A DNA stretch of 41,142 bases from an uncultured Micrococcales bacterium (GTDB lineage Bacteria; Actinomycetota; Actinomycetes; Actinomycetales; Microbacteriaceae). The position numbers and the translations under genes are program-made. The stretch spans positions 1 through 41,142 of the forward strand of contig CAINTU010000065.1 of assembly GCA_903853515.1 (NCBI GenBank). The letters run 5' to 3'. Position 1 is the first letter of the stretch; every line of letters starts with the position of its first letter. Positions 9,100 to 16,427 of the stretch are shown one piece after another. The notes beneath the pieces were generated by a model. It did no database searches and had not been told where the DNA came from. It saw nothing but the letters and a program-made list of their open reading frames with translations.

Positions 9100-9960
9100 A
9101 TGAGCGCACCCCTGCTGACCAAAACTTTCAATGACTCGCATGGCGTCGAGATTACCTATTACGTGTGGCCAATAGCTAACCCGCGTGCTGTTGTGCAAAT
9201 AGCCCACGGATTAGGTGATCACGCAAGACGTTATGACGAACTTGCAGAGGCCCTAAATCACGCAGGTTTCAGCGTCTATGCCGACGACCATCGAGGTCAC
9301 GGTGTGACCGGCAAAAACCAGGTTGCCTCGGGGGCAACTAAGACCATGGGCAACCTTGGCAAGGGCGGCATCAAGGCTGCGTTCGAGCAAGTGCATGAGT
9401 TCACTAATTTGATCAAGTCAGATAATCCTGGGCTTAAAGTCATTTTGCTTGGTCACAGTTATGGGTCATTTATTGCCCAAAAATTGGCGAACCAATACAG
9501 CGACGAATATGCGGCGTTGGTTTTGAGCGGTTCGTCGTTGCTTCTGCCACACACTCTTGGTGCGGGCGGCTTCAATAAGCGCTGGCAGTCGCCATCGGCC
9601 ACCGGTTATGAGTGGCTATCTCGCGATGCAAAAGTTGGCGCCGAGTTCGCCGCCGACGAGCTCACGTTTTTTGCTGCTGCAGCAAAAGTGCTTGGCGTAG
9701 CCAATGGGTTGCGATTGTTCTTTACTCCGTCGAGCAAGATGCGCAAAGATTTGCCGATTTATATTTTGGCCGGATCAGTTGACCCAATCGGCGGTCAGCG
9801 CGGCAACGAGGCTTTGGCAAATACCTATCGGCACAAAGTTGGCATCCATGATTTGACAATGGTGATTTATCACGAGGGTCGTCACGAAATGTTTAACGAA
9901 ACCAACAAGCAAGAGGTAATAGCAGACCTGCTTGCTTGGTTGCGCGAACGCTTCGGTTAA
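9100..9960 (+). CDS. alpha/beta hydrolase, monoacylglycerol lipase/lysophospholipase type
   Basis: A 286-residue Hydrolase_4 family protein. It has HGLGDHARRYDELAEAL and DDHRGHG near the N terminus (oxyanion and fold motifs), the nucleophile elbow GHSYG with Ser120, Asp228 in SVDPIGG, and His262 in YHEGRHEMFNE, so the catalytic triad is complete. No signal peptide is visible, so it probably acts in the cytoplasm on monoacylglycerols or lysophospholipids. The ATG at 9100 lies nine bases after putA and is preceded by a TANNNT box at the leaderless distance. It converges with the GNAT gene. The exact substrate cannot be read from sequence. Confidence 0.88.
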   Translation: MSAPLLTKTFNDSHGVEITYYVWPIANPRAVVQIAHGLGDHARRYDELAEALNHAGFSVYADDHRGHGVTGKNQVASGATKTMGNLGKGGIKAAFEQVHEFTNLIKSDNPGLKVILLGHSYGSFIAQKLANQYSDEYAALVLSGSSLLLPHTLGAGGFNKRWQSPSATGYEWLSRDAKVGAEFAADELTFFAAAAKVLGVANGLRLFFTPSSKMRKDLPIYILAGSVDPIGGQRGNEALANTYRHKVGIHDLTMVIYHEGRHEMFNETNKQEVIADLLAWLRERFG

Positions 9961-9970
9961 CCGCTAGCGA

Positions 9971-10255
9971 TTAGTTAGCCACCAGGTCTTGGTCTTCAGG
10001 GTGGCGACGCAAATAAACAGGAATGTATGGGCAACTCGGCACGATTTGGTGTTGACCTTTTGAGCGAATGTCGTTCAAGGCTTCTTTCACCAGAAGAGCA
10101 CCTAAGTTCTGCCCCTTGTATTCGTCACGAACACCTGTGTGCACAAGATCGAGCACACCATCGCCAGGCACATAGGTGAGCTCACCGATTTTTTTGTCGC
10201 CATCGAATAATTCGTATTCGAGAAGCGCTTCGTTGTGCACAACTTTAAAGTTCAT
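9971..10255 (-). CDS. small GNAT-type N-acetyltransferase (YjdJ-like)
   Basis: A 94-residue single-domain protein of the short GNAT family (acetyltransf_CG/YjdJ type). GVRDEYKGQNLGALLVKEAL holds the acetyl-CoA-binding loop, shifted from the classic QxxGxG/A, and PSCPYIPVYLRRHPE is the C-terminal signature of the family. Proteins of this group are small acetyl-CoA-binding enzymes of unknown substrate. The start ATG has AAAGAG about nine bases upstream. Only 17 bp separate it from the divergent methyltransferase, so its promoter must lie largely within that gene. Confidence 0.85.
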   Translation of the reverse strand: MNFKVVHNEALLEYELFDGDKKIGELTYVPGDGVLDLVHTGVRDEYKGQNLGALLVKEALNDIRSKGQHQIVPSCPYIPVYLRRHPEDQDLVAN

Positions 10256-10260
10256 GATGT

Positions 10261-10266
10261 TAATCT
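10261..10266 (+). promoter_or_regulatory. -10 element of a likely leaderless promoter
   Basis: TAATCT lies in the 17-bp gap between two divergent genes and is followed by six bases and the methyltransferase ATG at 10273. A leaderless transcript would explain how such a short gap can hold a start signal. Confidence 0.5.
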
Positions 10267-10272
10267 CTTTCT

Positions 10273-11127
10273 ATGCCCGCAAAACAGAAAATCAATCAGG
10301 TTTTTAATGCAGATAACCTGCCTGTTTTGCAGTCTATTGCCGATGAGAGCGTGCAACTAATTTATGTTGACCCGCCTTTCAACACTGGGCGCACGCAGAC
10401 TCGTGGCACCACAATCACCCGTCGCAATGAGTCGAGCAATCGTGTTGGCTTCAAAGGTGTGCGCTATGACATCATTCGTGAGACGGTGCTTAGCTATGAC
10501 GACGAGTTCGCTGACTATTGGCAGTTTCTAGAGCCAAGACTTGAGGCCGCCTGGCGAATCCTTGCTCAATCTGGCACTTTGTATTTGCACCTCGACTATC
10601 GTGAGGCGCACTATGCCAAGGTTTTGCTCGATGCGCTGTTTGGGCGAGAGTGCTTTTTGAACGAAATCATTTGGGCCTATGACTATGGCGCTAAGTCAAA
10701 GTCGCGGTGGCCAGCTAAGCACGACACGATTTTGGTTTATGTCAAAGATCCAGCCAAATATTATTTTGACTCGAGCGCTGTCGACCGTGAACCCTATATG
10801 GCCCCAGGATTAGTGACTCGAGAAAAAGCTGAGCTCGGCAAACTGCCTACCGACGTTTGGTGGCACACCATCGTTTCACCAACTGGCAAAGAAAAGACGG
10901 GCTACCCGACTCAAAAGCCGCTCGGCATCTTGCGTCGAATCATTCAGGCTTCGTCGCGGCCCGGCGACACTGTGCTTGATTTCTTTGCCGGTTCTGGCAC
11001 CACGGGGGCCGCAGCGTTCGAGTTAGAGCGCAATTTCATTTTGGTCGATAAGAACCCTGAAGCACTTGCTGTCATGCGCGAACGCTTTGCGGCGCTTAAT
11101 GCTGACGTTGAGTTTTTGAATCTCTAG
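10273..11127 (+). CDS. orphan beta-class DNA methyltransferase (N6-adenine or N4-cytosine)
   Basis: A 284-residue site-specific DNA methyltransferase. The catalytic motif IV is DPPF at residues 33-36, near the N terminus, and the AdoMet-binding motif I is DFFAGSGTTG at about 236-245, near the C terminus. This order, with the recognition region between them, defines the beta class. YPTQKPLGILRRII is the usual motif X/KP segment. No restriction endonuclease lies next to it, so it appears to be a solitary enzyme that may regulate replication or expression; the recognition site cannot be predicted here. It starts leaderless (TAATCT box) and its 3' end overlaps the convergent permease gene by 32 bp. 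Confidence 0.88.
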   Translation: MPAKQKINQVFNADNLPVLQSIADESVQLIYVDPPFNTGRTQTRGTTITRRNESSNRVGFKGVRYDIIRETVLSYDDEFADYWQFLEPRLEAAWRILAQSGTLYLHLDYREAHYAKVLLDALFGRECFLNEIIWAYDYGAKSKSRWPAKHDTILVYVKDPAKYYFDSSAVDREPYMAPGLVTREKAELGKLPTDVWWHTIVSPTGKEKTGYPTQKPLGILRRIIQASSRPGDTVLDFFAGSGTTGAAAFELERNFILVDKNPEALAVMRERFAALNADVEFLNL

Positions 11128-12769
11128 ATACGAGCAACACGACGCTCACTGTTAGGGCTACGAGCATCGCGGCTATCGCCAACGCCATCTGATAGTTCTG
11201 CCCACCCGGTCGAGAAATAAGTTGATAGAGCAAAACCGTTAGCGTTGATTGATCGCCGAAGCTCAAGAGGCTGGCCGCGCCGAATTCACCTATCGACACG
11301 AGTGCCGCAAATGCGATTGCCGTTCTAACTGCTGCTGCAATTATTCGCAGATCAAGCTGAGCAAATATTTGCCAAGGCGTTGCACCTTCTGTTTGGGCTT
11401 GTGCGTGCACCGTGTCTTCGATGGTGATTAGCGCGGGGTAAACAATGCGCACAACCAGCGGCGTTGCCAAAAGCGATTGCACCAGCGGCACCACCAACCA
11501 GCTAGAGCGAATCGGCAACCAGCCATCACCAAAGGTGATGAGATAGCCGAGCGCCAACACAACCGACGAGACACCGATTGGCAACATAAAGATGCTGTCA
11601 ATCATGGCGCCAAGCGGGTCACGCCGAGTGTTCTTCGCCACCCTTGCCCTTGTGCGGCTTGCCAATATGAAGGCAATTAGTAGACCCATTGGGGCGGCTA
11701 TTGCAGTGGCAATTGCAAGATTGCGCAGACTATTGAGCGTTGCCTCAAGCACCGACAGGTCGAGCAGGTTTCGCGTGCCCAGCGAATTTAAAAGTGCGAA
11801 GTTCTCTAGCGAAACCTGGCCACCAACCATGAATGCTCTGGCTAAGAGCAAAACCATTGGCAGCGTAATCAATAGCCCGACCACTAACACCATTAGCAAA
11901 ACGGCAGGCGAGTCTCTTCGATCGATTCTCGGGCTTGACCCCAGTTCGGTTCCGGCCAGATTCAGGCTCGCGTCGTTTTGCGAGCGTGATGCCAAGAAGG
12001 TAAGCGCGCACAGCACAATCTGCACAAGCGATAGTGCTGCCGCGCGAGGCATGTCTAAATGTTGCAGTGCTGCGTTGCCAATCTCGGTCTCAATGGTGTT
12101 CACATTGCCGCCCGCTAAGGCAAGCACGATGCCATAGCTTGAAAAGCAATAGAGCATCGTGATGGCGCCTGACGATAATAACGAGGCACGAAGTTGGGGC
12201 AGGCTGATTGACCAAATTATGCGCAATCGCCCAGCACCGCTAATCGAGCCAGCTTCTTCACTCGAATGATCGATGGTTTGCCATTGCGAACCTACCGAGC
12301 GCACCACCAACGAATAGTTGCTGAACACGTTTGCTGCGATGATTGCTGCCATCGGGTTGATGCCGCCTACGGTGTTGCCGAGCAAGGCAAACATCATGGC
12401 CGTCACAATGCTCGGCAACATGAACGGCACCGTTATTAGCGAGCGAATCAGGGCTGCACCTTTGAAACTTCTTCGATAAAGCACATATGCCCCGGGCACA
12501 CCGAGCACTAAGCAAAGAACTGTAGAGACAATGGCCTGAAAAATCGTGAACGAAATAATCGGCCAAAAGCCAGGCGCTAAAGCACGCACGAGACCGGCAA
12601 TGCCTTCTTCGGCACCAACTAGCAGCACGCGAAGCATTGGCAGATAAAAAAGCACGCCGACAAAAATCAGAGGCATTGAAATCAGCGCAATTGGATTTCT
12701 AGAAAAACGCGCTCTCATCGGCCGGCCGGATTGCTTGCTTGCATGGGTGGATTTTCTAGTTGCCGTCAA
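11096..12769 (-). CDS. thiP: thiamine-type ABC transporter permease (two fused permease domains)
   Basis: A protein of up to 557 residues with about twelve membrane segments in two homologous halves, as in ThiP and FbpB permeases. Each half has a cytoplasmic EAA-type loop: EEAGSISGAGRLRIIWSISLP in the first and AQTEGATPWQIFAQLDLR in the second. The TPP riboswitch ahead of the operon and the thiamine-like binding protein upstream make thiamine (or a phosphorylated form) the likely substrate. The start shown is a TTG that overlaps the binding-protein stop by 14 bp; an ATG at 12718 is an alternative, and neither has a good Shine-Dalgarno. No ATPase gene follows: the next gene converges. The ATP-binding subunit must be supplied from elsewhere. 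Confidence 0.83.
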   Translation of the reverse strand: MTATRKSTHASKQSGRPMRARFSRNPIALISMPLIFVGVLFYLPMLRVLLVGAEEGIAGLVRALAPGFWPIISFTIFQAIVSTVLCLVLGVPGAYVLYRRSFKGAALIRSLITVPFMLPSIVTAMMFALLGNTVGGINPMAAIIAANVFSNYSLVVRSVGSQWQTIDHSSEEAGSISGAGRLRIIWSISLPQLRASLLSSGAITMLYCFSSYGIVLALAGGNVNTIETEIGNAALQHLDMPRAAALSLVQIVLCALTFLASRSQNDASLNLAGTELGSSPRIDRRDSPAVLLMVLVVGLLITLPMVLLLARAFMVGGQVSLENFALLNSLGTRNLLDLSVLEATLNSLRNLAIATAIAAPMGLLIAFILASRTRARVAKNTRRDPLGAMIDSIFMLPIGVSSVVLALGYLITFGDGWLPIRSSWLVVPLVQSLLATPLVVRIVYPALITIEDTVHAQAQTEGATPWQIFAQLDLRIIAAAVRTAIAFAALVSIGEFGAASLLSFGDQSTLTVLLYQLISRPGGQNYQMALAIAAMLVALTVSVVLLVSRDSKTQRQH

Positions 12770-13745
12770 AAGTGAAGTTGTAATAGGTGAGCCACTTCTG
12801 ACGAAGTTTGCTCACATTAAGCTCGCCACCGAGCAACGTTGTGGCCTTGGGTGCAAATCTTTGCCAAGCCGCAGGTAGTGCGACTGTGCTATCAATTGGG
12901 TAGACATACATTGCACTTGGCAGTTCGGTTTGAAATTTGTGGGTCAAGAAGAATTTCTCTAGGGCAAGGGCACCCGGCTTGTTTGAGGCGCCATTCAAGA
13001 CACCAAAGTATTCGGTTTGGCGATAGCAACCATCTAGCAAGGCCCTTGTGCGAGTTGTTCCATCAGTGGCAATTTCATCGGCCGGCGATGACGAATAACT
13101 TAAGACAATCGGGTAGTTGCCTTGGCCAGACGAGCCAGAAAAATCTGTGTAATAGGCTTCTTCCCATCCGGCATCAACTTTGACGTCGTTATTGCGCAGC
13201 GATAGCCACCAAGCTGAAGCGCCAGGAATCACCTGACCCGGCTTATCTTTGAAGCCACCATAGGTTGCTGCTAAAAAAGCCAAACCGGTTGACGATGTGT
13301 TGGGGTTTTCGATCACGGTCAATCCGCGATAAGCAGGCTTCACAACATCGCGCCAACTGGTCGGTGCAGCAATGCCGTGGCTTGCAAACCATTTGACGTC
13401 GTAGTTCAAGCAAACATCTGCGAAATCAATCGGCACAAAGGCACCGTCAACAATTTGGTTGTCGGTGGCCACACTCGCAAAGGTGTTATCGATGCCATAG
13501 ACAGCATCGCCGATCGGGTCAGTCTTGGTGAGCACCAGTTTGTTGGTTAGGGCACCGACGTCGCCAGCACGAATGATGTGCAACTTGTATCCACTCGATT
13601 TTTCAAAATCGGCGATCAGGGTCTTGCTCATCACGAACGAGTCGTGAGCAACAAGTGTGACGTTTTTCGCGCTGCCGCTCGCACAGGCGCTCAGCGATGC
13701 CGCAGTTAGCGCCAACAGCAAGATCGACAAAAGGGTTCGCTTCAT
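12756..13745 (-). CDS. thiB: thiamine-type ABC transporter substrate-binding lipoprotein
   Basis: A 329-residue binding protein. The N terminus is a lipoprotein signal with lipobox LSAC followed by ASGSAKN, so it is anchored to the outer face of the membrane. The body matches the ThiB/iron-type binding protein family: LVAHDSFVMSK, GDAVYGIDNT, NTSSTGLAFL and YSSSPADE are typical of thiamine-binding members. It would capture thiamine and pass it to the permease encoded next. A TPP riboswitch ends six bases before the ATG, and the AGGAAGG ribosome-binding site lies inside the riboswitch, so high TPP should block translation. Thiamine rather than iron is favoured by this riboswitch. Confidence 0.87.
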   Translation of the reverse strand: MKRTLLSILLLALTAASLSACASGSAKNVTLVAHDSFVMSKTLIADFEKSSGYKLHIIRAGDVGALTNKLVLTKTDPIGDAVYGIDNTFASVATDNQIVDGAFVPIDFADVCLNYDVKWFASHGIAAPTSWRDVVKPAYRGLTVIENPNTSSTGLAFLAATYGGFKDKPGQVIPGASAWWLSLRNNDVKVDAGWEEAYYTDFSGSSGQGNYPIVLSYSSSPADEIATDGTTRTRALLDGCYRQTEYFGVLNGASNKPGALALEKFFLTHKFQTELPSAMYVYPIDSTVALPAAWQRFAPKATTLLGGELNVSKLRQKWLTYYNFTFDGN

Positions 13746-13750
13746 TTCTG

Positions 13751-13840
13751 CCTTCCTACGCTGGCATGACCCAGTTCAGGTTTGACGGTTAAGAACTGCA
13801 GTTCTACTCTCAGCTCAGTGCTCTGAACTCCCGTGTGGTT
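13751..13840 (-). promoter_or_regulatory. TPP riboswitch (THI element)
   Basis: Read on the reverse strand, the conserved core is plain: CTGAGA in the pyrimidine-sensing part, then AACCTGA, and the 3' signature ATGCCAGCGTAGGAA. These are the invariant parts of the thiamine pyrophosphate aptamer. The AGGAAGG at its 3' end is also the Shine-Dalgarno of the binding-protein gene, five bases before its ATG. Ligand binding would therefore most simply hide the ribosome site, with no need for a terminator; none is visible after the aptamer. Confidence 0.93.
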
Positions 13841-13890
13841 AAAGACTATGGCCTCGAACCGCCAATTAGCGACTCGAGGCCATCATCTTT
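13841..13890 (-). terminator. hairpin terminator of the MFS exporter gene
   Basis: Arms at 13841-13857 and 13874-13890 form a long stem with a perfect 10-bp core (ATGGCCTCGA / TCGAGGCCAT) and further AAAGA/TCTTT pairing across a two-base mismatch. It lies between the exporter stop and the riboswitch, with a short T-rich arm end on the reverse strand. It probably insulates the thiamine operon; the near symmetry would let it work on both strands. Confidence 0.6.
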
Positions 13891-13919
13891 GGCGCTATTG
13901 CTGCGCCACTAAATTGCGT

Positions 13920-15623
13920 TTAGTGCATTGAGGCAGCGGCCTGTTCGGCGCGCTCTTGAACACCCGACTTGTTGCGAAGGGCAACCTCTTTGATAAAGAA
14001 CGAAAGCACGAAGGCAACAATCACAACCGCGAAAGCAGAGATAAACACACCAGATGCTGACTCTGCGAAAGCCTGCTTAATCGGGTTCGCTAGCTCTGGG
14101 CTCGCGGTTTTCAAGAACGACGAGTCGGTTGTGATGGCAGCTCCGATTGCGGCAGGATCTTTGAAAACCGAATTGCGCGGATCATTCAACAGAGCAGGGT
14201 TCGCTTTGATTGCGGCCACGATTGCTCGACCCATCTGCGGACCCTTGTCGGCCAAGTTGTTAAACAAGATCGACAAGAACACTGCGACACCTAGGGTTCC
14301 ACCCATTTGTCTAAAGAATGTGGCCGATGATGTTGCAACACCGATGTCACGAGCTTCAACAGAGTTCTGCGAAGCGATCGTTAGTGTCTGCATCAAACCA
14401 CCGAGACCTAGACCCATGATGACCATGCCGATCGACATTTGCCAGATCTGCCATTCATAAGTCAGGGTCGATAGATAGACATAAGAGATGGTCATCAACG
14501 CAGTGCCACCAACCATGAACACCTTGTATCGACCGGTCCTCGAAGTGATCTGTCCAGAAACGATAGACGACACCATCAAACCAAGCACCATCGGAATCAT
14601 CAGGTAACCAGAGTCTGTTGGGCTCGCGCCATAAACAATCTGCAGCACCAACGGAATAGACATCATTCCACCGAACATGCCAATACCAACCAAGACACCA
14701 AGGATTGTGGTCATCGTGAAAGTCTTTGACTTAAACAAAGACATCGGCAAAAGTGCATCGTGCTTCATGATGTTTTCAACGATGATGAACGCCGTGATGC
14801 CGACTGCGCCAAGCACATAGCAAAGCACCGAGTTCTGCGAAGTCCAACCCCACTCGCGACCCTGTTCGGCAACGAGCAAGACCGGCACGACACCGACGAT
14901 GATTGTGAGCACACCCCACCAGTCGATGCGACCGGTCTTGTGTGCGGTGTGTGGAATGTGCAAGAACGAAACCACAAGTGCAAGTGCAGCCGCGCCAATA
15001 GGAATGTTGATCAAGAACACCCAACGCCAGCCGGTGATGCCCGCGAAGGTATCCATGCCTGCAAAAAGACCACCGATTAGTGGGCCAAGCACGCTCGAGG
15101 TGCCGAACACGGCCAAGAACATTCCCTGGTATTTTGCGCGATCTTTAGGCGGCACGATGTCGGCCAAGATGGTCAACGCAAGTGCAAACAAACCACCCGC
15201 ACCAACACCCTGAATCGCTCTAAACGCGGCGAGTTCATACATGCTCTGCGCGAAACCACAGGTGATCGAACCGAAGATGAAAATCGAGATGGCTGTTATG
15301 AACAGCTGGCGACGACCGAAGATGTCACCGAGCTTGCCATAGATAGGTGTGGCGATTGTTGAAGTGATCAGATAGGCGGTGGTTACCCAAGCCTGTGCTG
15401 AGAGTCCGTGTAGGTCGTCGGCGATGGTGCGCATCGCTGTTCCCACAACGCTCTGGTCGAGTGCCGACAAGAACATGCCCGACATCAAACCGAACAATAC
15501 GAACATGATTTGGCGATGTGTCATCACACCTGTTTTTGCTGATTCTGCTGCTGCTGCCTTGCGGTCTGCACGCGCCACTTGGGCCTCTATTCTTTGCTCA
15601 AAGTTAGACTGACTGAATGCCAA
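13920..15623 (-). CDS. MFS exporter, DHA2 (14-TM EmrB/QacA) family
   Basis: A drug:H+ antiporter-type protein of up to 567 residues. SALDQSVVGTAMRTI is the DHA2 motif D1 region in helix 1, GKLGDIFGRR is motif A, and AFRAIQGVGAGGLF is motif B. Around 14 helices are visible, with a charged C-terminal tail. It would export a toxic compound or metabolite by proton exchange; the substrate is unknown. The TTG at 15623 overlaps the divergent carboxypeptidase start by 7 bp and has no ribosome site, so the ATG at 15524 (MTHRQIMF, preceded by AGGTG) may be the true start. However, the extra 33 residues are charged and helix-like, so the longer form remains possible. No regulator gene is adjacent. Confidence 0.87.
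   Translation of the reverse strand: MAFSQSNFEQRIEAQVARADRKAAAAESAKTGVMTHRQIMFVLFGLMSGMFLSALDQSVVGTAMRTIADDLHGLSAQAWVTTAYLITSTIATPIYGKLGDIFGRRQLFITAISIFIFGSITCGFAQSMYELAAFRAIQGVGAGGLFALALTILADIVPPKDRAKYQGMFLAVFGTSSVLGPLIGGLFAGMDTFAGITGWRWVFLINIPIGAAALALVVSFLHIPHTAHKTGRIDWWGVLTIIVGVVPVLLVAEQGREWGWTSQNSVLCYVLGAVGITAFIIVENIMKHDALLPMSLFKSKTFTMTTILGVLVGIGMFGGMMSIPLVLQIVYGASPTDSGYLMIPMVLGLMVSSIVSGQITSRTGRYKVFMVGGTALMTISYVYLSTLTYEWQIWQMSIGMVIMGLGLGGLMQTLTIASQNSVEARDIGVATSSATFFRQMGGTLGVAVFLSILFNNLADKGPQMGRAIVAAIKANPALLNDPRNSVFKDPAAIGAAITTDSSFLKTASPELANPIKQAFAESASGVFISAFAVVIVAFVLSFFIKEVALRNKSGVQERAEQAAASMH
15605..15610 (+). promoter_or_regulatory. -10 element of a likely leaderless promoter
   Basis: TAGACT is followed by six bases and the carboxypeptidase ATG at 15617. 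It supports that start and argues that the divergent exporter begins inside its open frame. Confidence 0.45.
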
Positions 15624-16414
15624 GTCTTGTGTTTCTGCGCCTATCGCGCTCTAGAGCCTTAAGACTCTTCTTGGTTTCTATTTTATTACCCTCGGTAAGC
15701 ATTTTTGGGGTTTCGCTAAGTTCTGCACAGGCTACGACAAATACCAAGAGCGAAGTTGCCGTCATAAAGCCACATCAACTAAAGCCCCAATCAATCTTCA
15801 GCGCTATGAACCTATCGACAAATAAGGCCGATTCAACGTGGGTCGTAGTAAACAAGCGACGACCATTAGTGCCGATTAACTATGTGCCAAAAGATTTGGT
15901 TTTGCCGAAACTAGTGGCAGGCAACACCAATCCGCACGGCATGCGCCTGCGCCAAGATGCAGCCGAAGCGCTCACCAAAATGGCGGTCACCATGAAGAGC
16001 GCAAAAGCCGGCCTTTTAGTGCTGCAAAGCGGATATCGAAGCTACGCAACTCAGGTGTACGTTCACGACCATATGGTTTCAAAATTCGGGCTGTCTAAAG
16101 GCGAGTCTTATGCCGCACGGCCTGGCTATAGCGAACACCAGACAGGTCTTGCGGGTGACTTAGCAGCCGTCGGCCAAGGATGCATCGCACTGACTTGTTT
16201 TGCCAACACCAAAGCCGCAATCTGGCTAGCCGCAAACAGTTGGCAGTTCGGCTTCATTCTGCGTTACCCACGATTCAGTCACCCAGTAACCGGATACGAC
16301 TACGAGCCATGGCATTTCAGATTTGTTGGGGTGCACCTGGCAACCAAAATGCACTTTAGCGGCGTGAACACCCTCGAGCAAGAATTCGGCTTGCCACACG
16401 CACCGAGCTATTGA
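15617..16414 (+). CDS. secreted D-alanyl-D-alanine carboxypeptidase (VanY/M15)
   Basis: A 265-residue protein with a signal peptide (basic RSRALR, then a hydrophobic core, then SSAQA) and a VanY-type M15 peptidase domain. Zinc ligands are visible: His174 and Asp181 in SEHQTGLAGD and His233 in EPWHFRF, with Glu230 as the likely catalytic acid. SGYRSYATQ is the usual substrate-site segment. It should trim the terminal D-Ala of peptidoglycan stem peptides outside the cell. The start is supported by the TAGACT box six bases upstream. The gene converges with pgm. Confidence 0.9.
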   Translation: MPSLVFLRLSRSRALRLFLVSILLPSVSIFGVSLSSAQATTNTKSEVAVIKPHQLKPQSIFSAMNLSTNKADSTWVVVNKRRPLVPINYVPKDLVLPKLVAGNTNPHGMRLRQDAAEALTKMAVTMKSAKAGLLVLQSGYRSYATQVYVHDHMVSKFGLSKGESYAARPGYSEHQTGLAGDLAAVGQGCIALTCFANTKAAIWLAANSWQFGFILRYPRFSHPVTGYDYEPWHFRFVGVHLATKMHFSGVNTLEQEFGLPHAPSY

Positions 16415-16427
16415 TCTGATCGGACTA

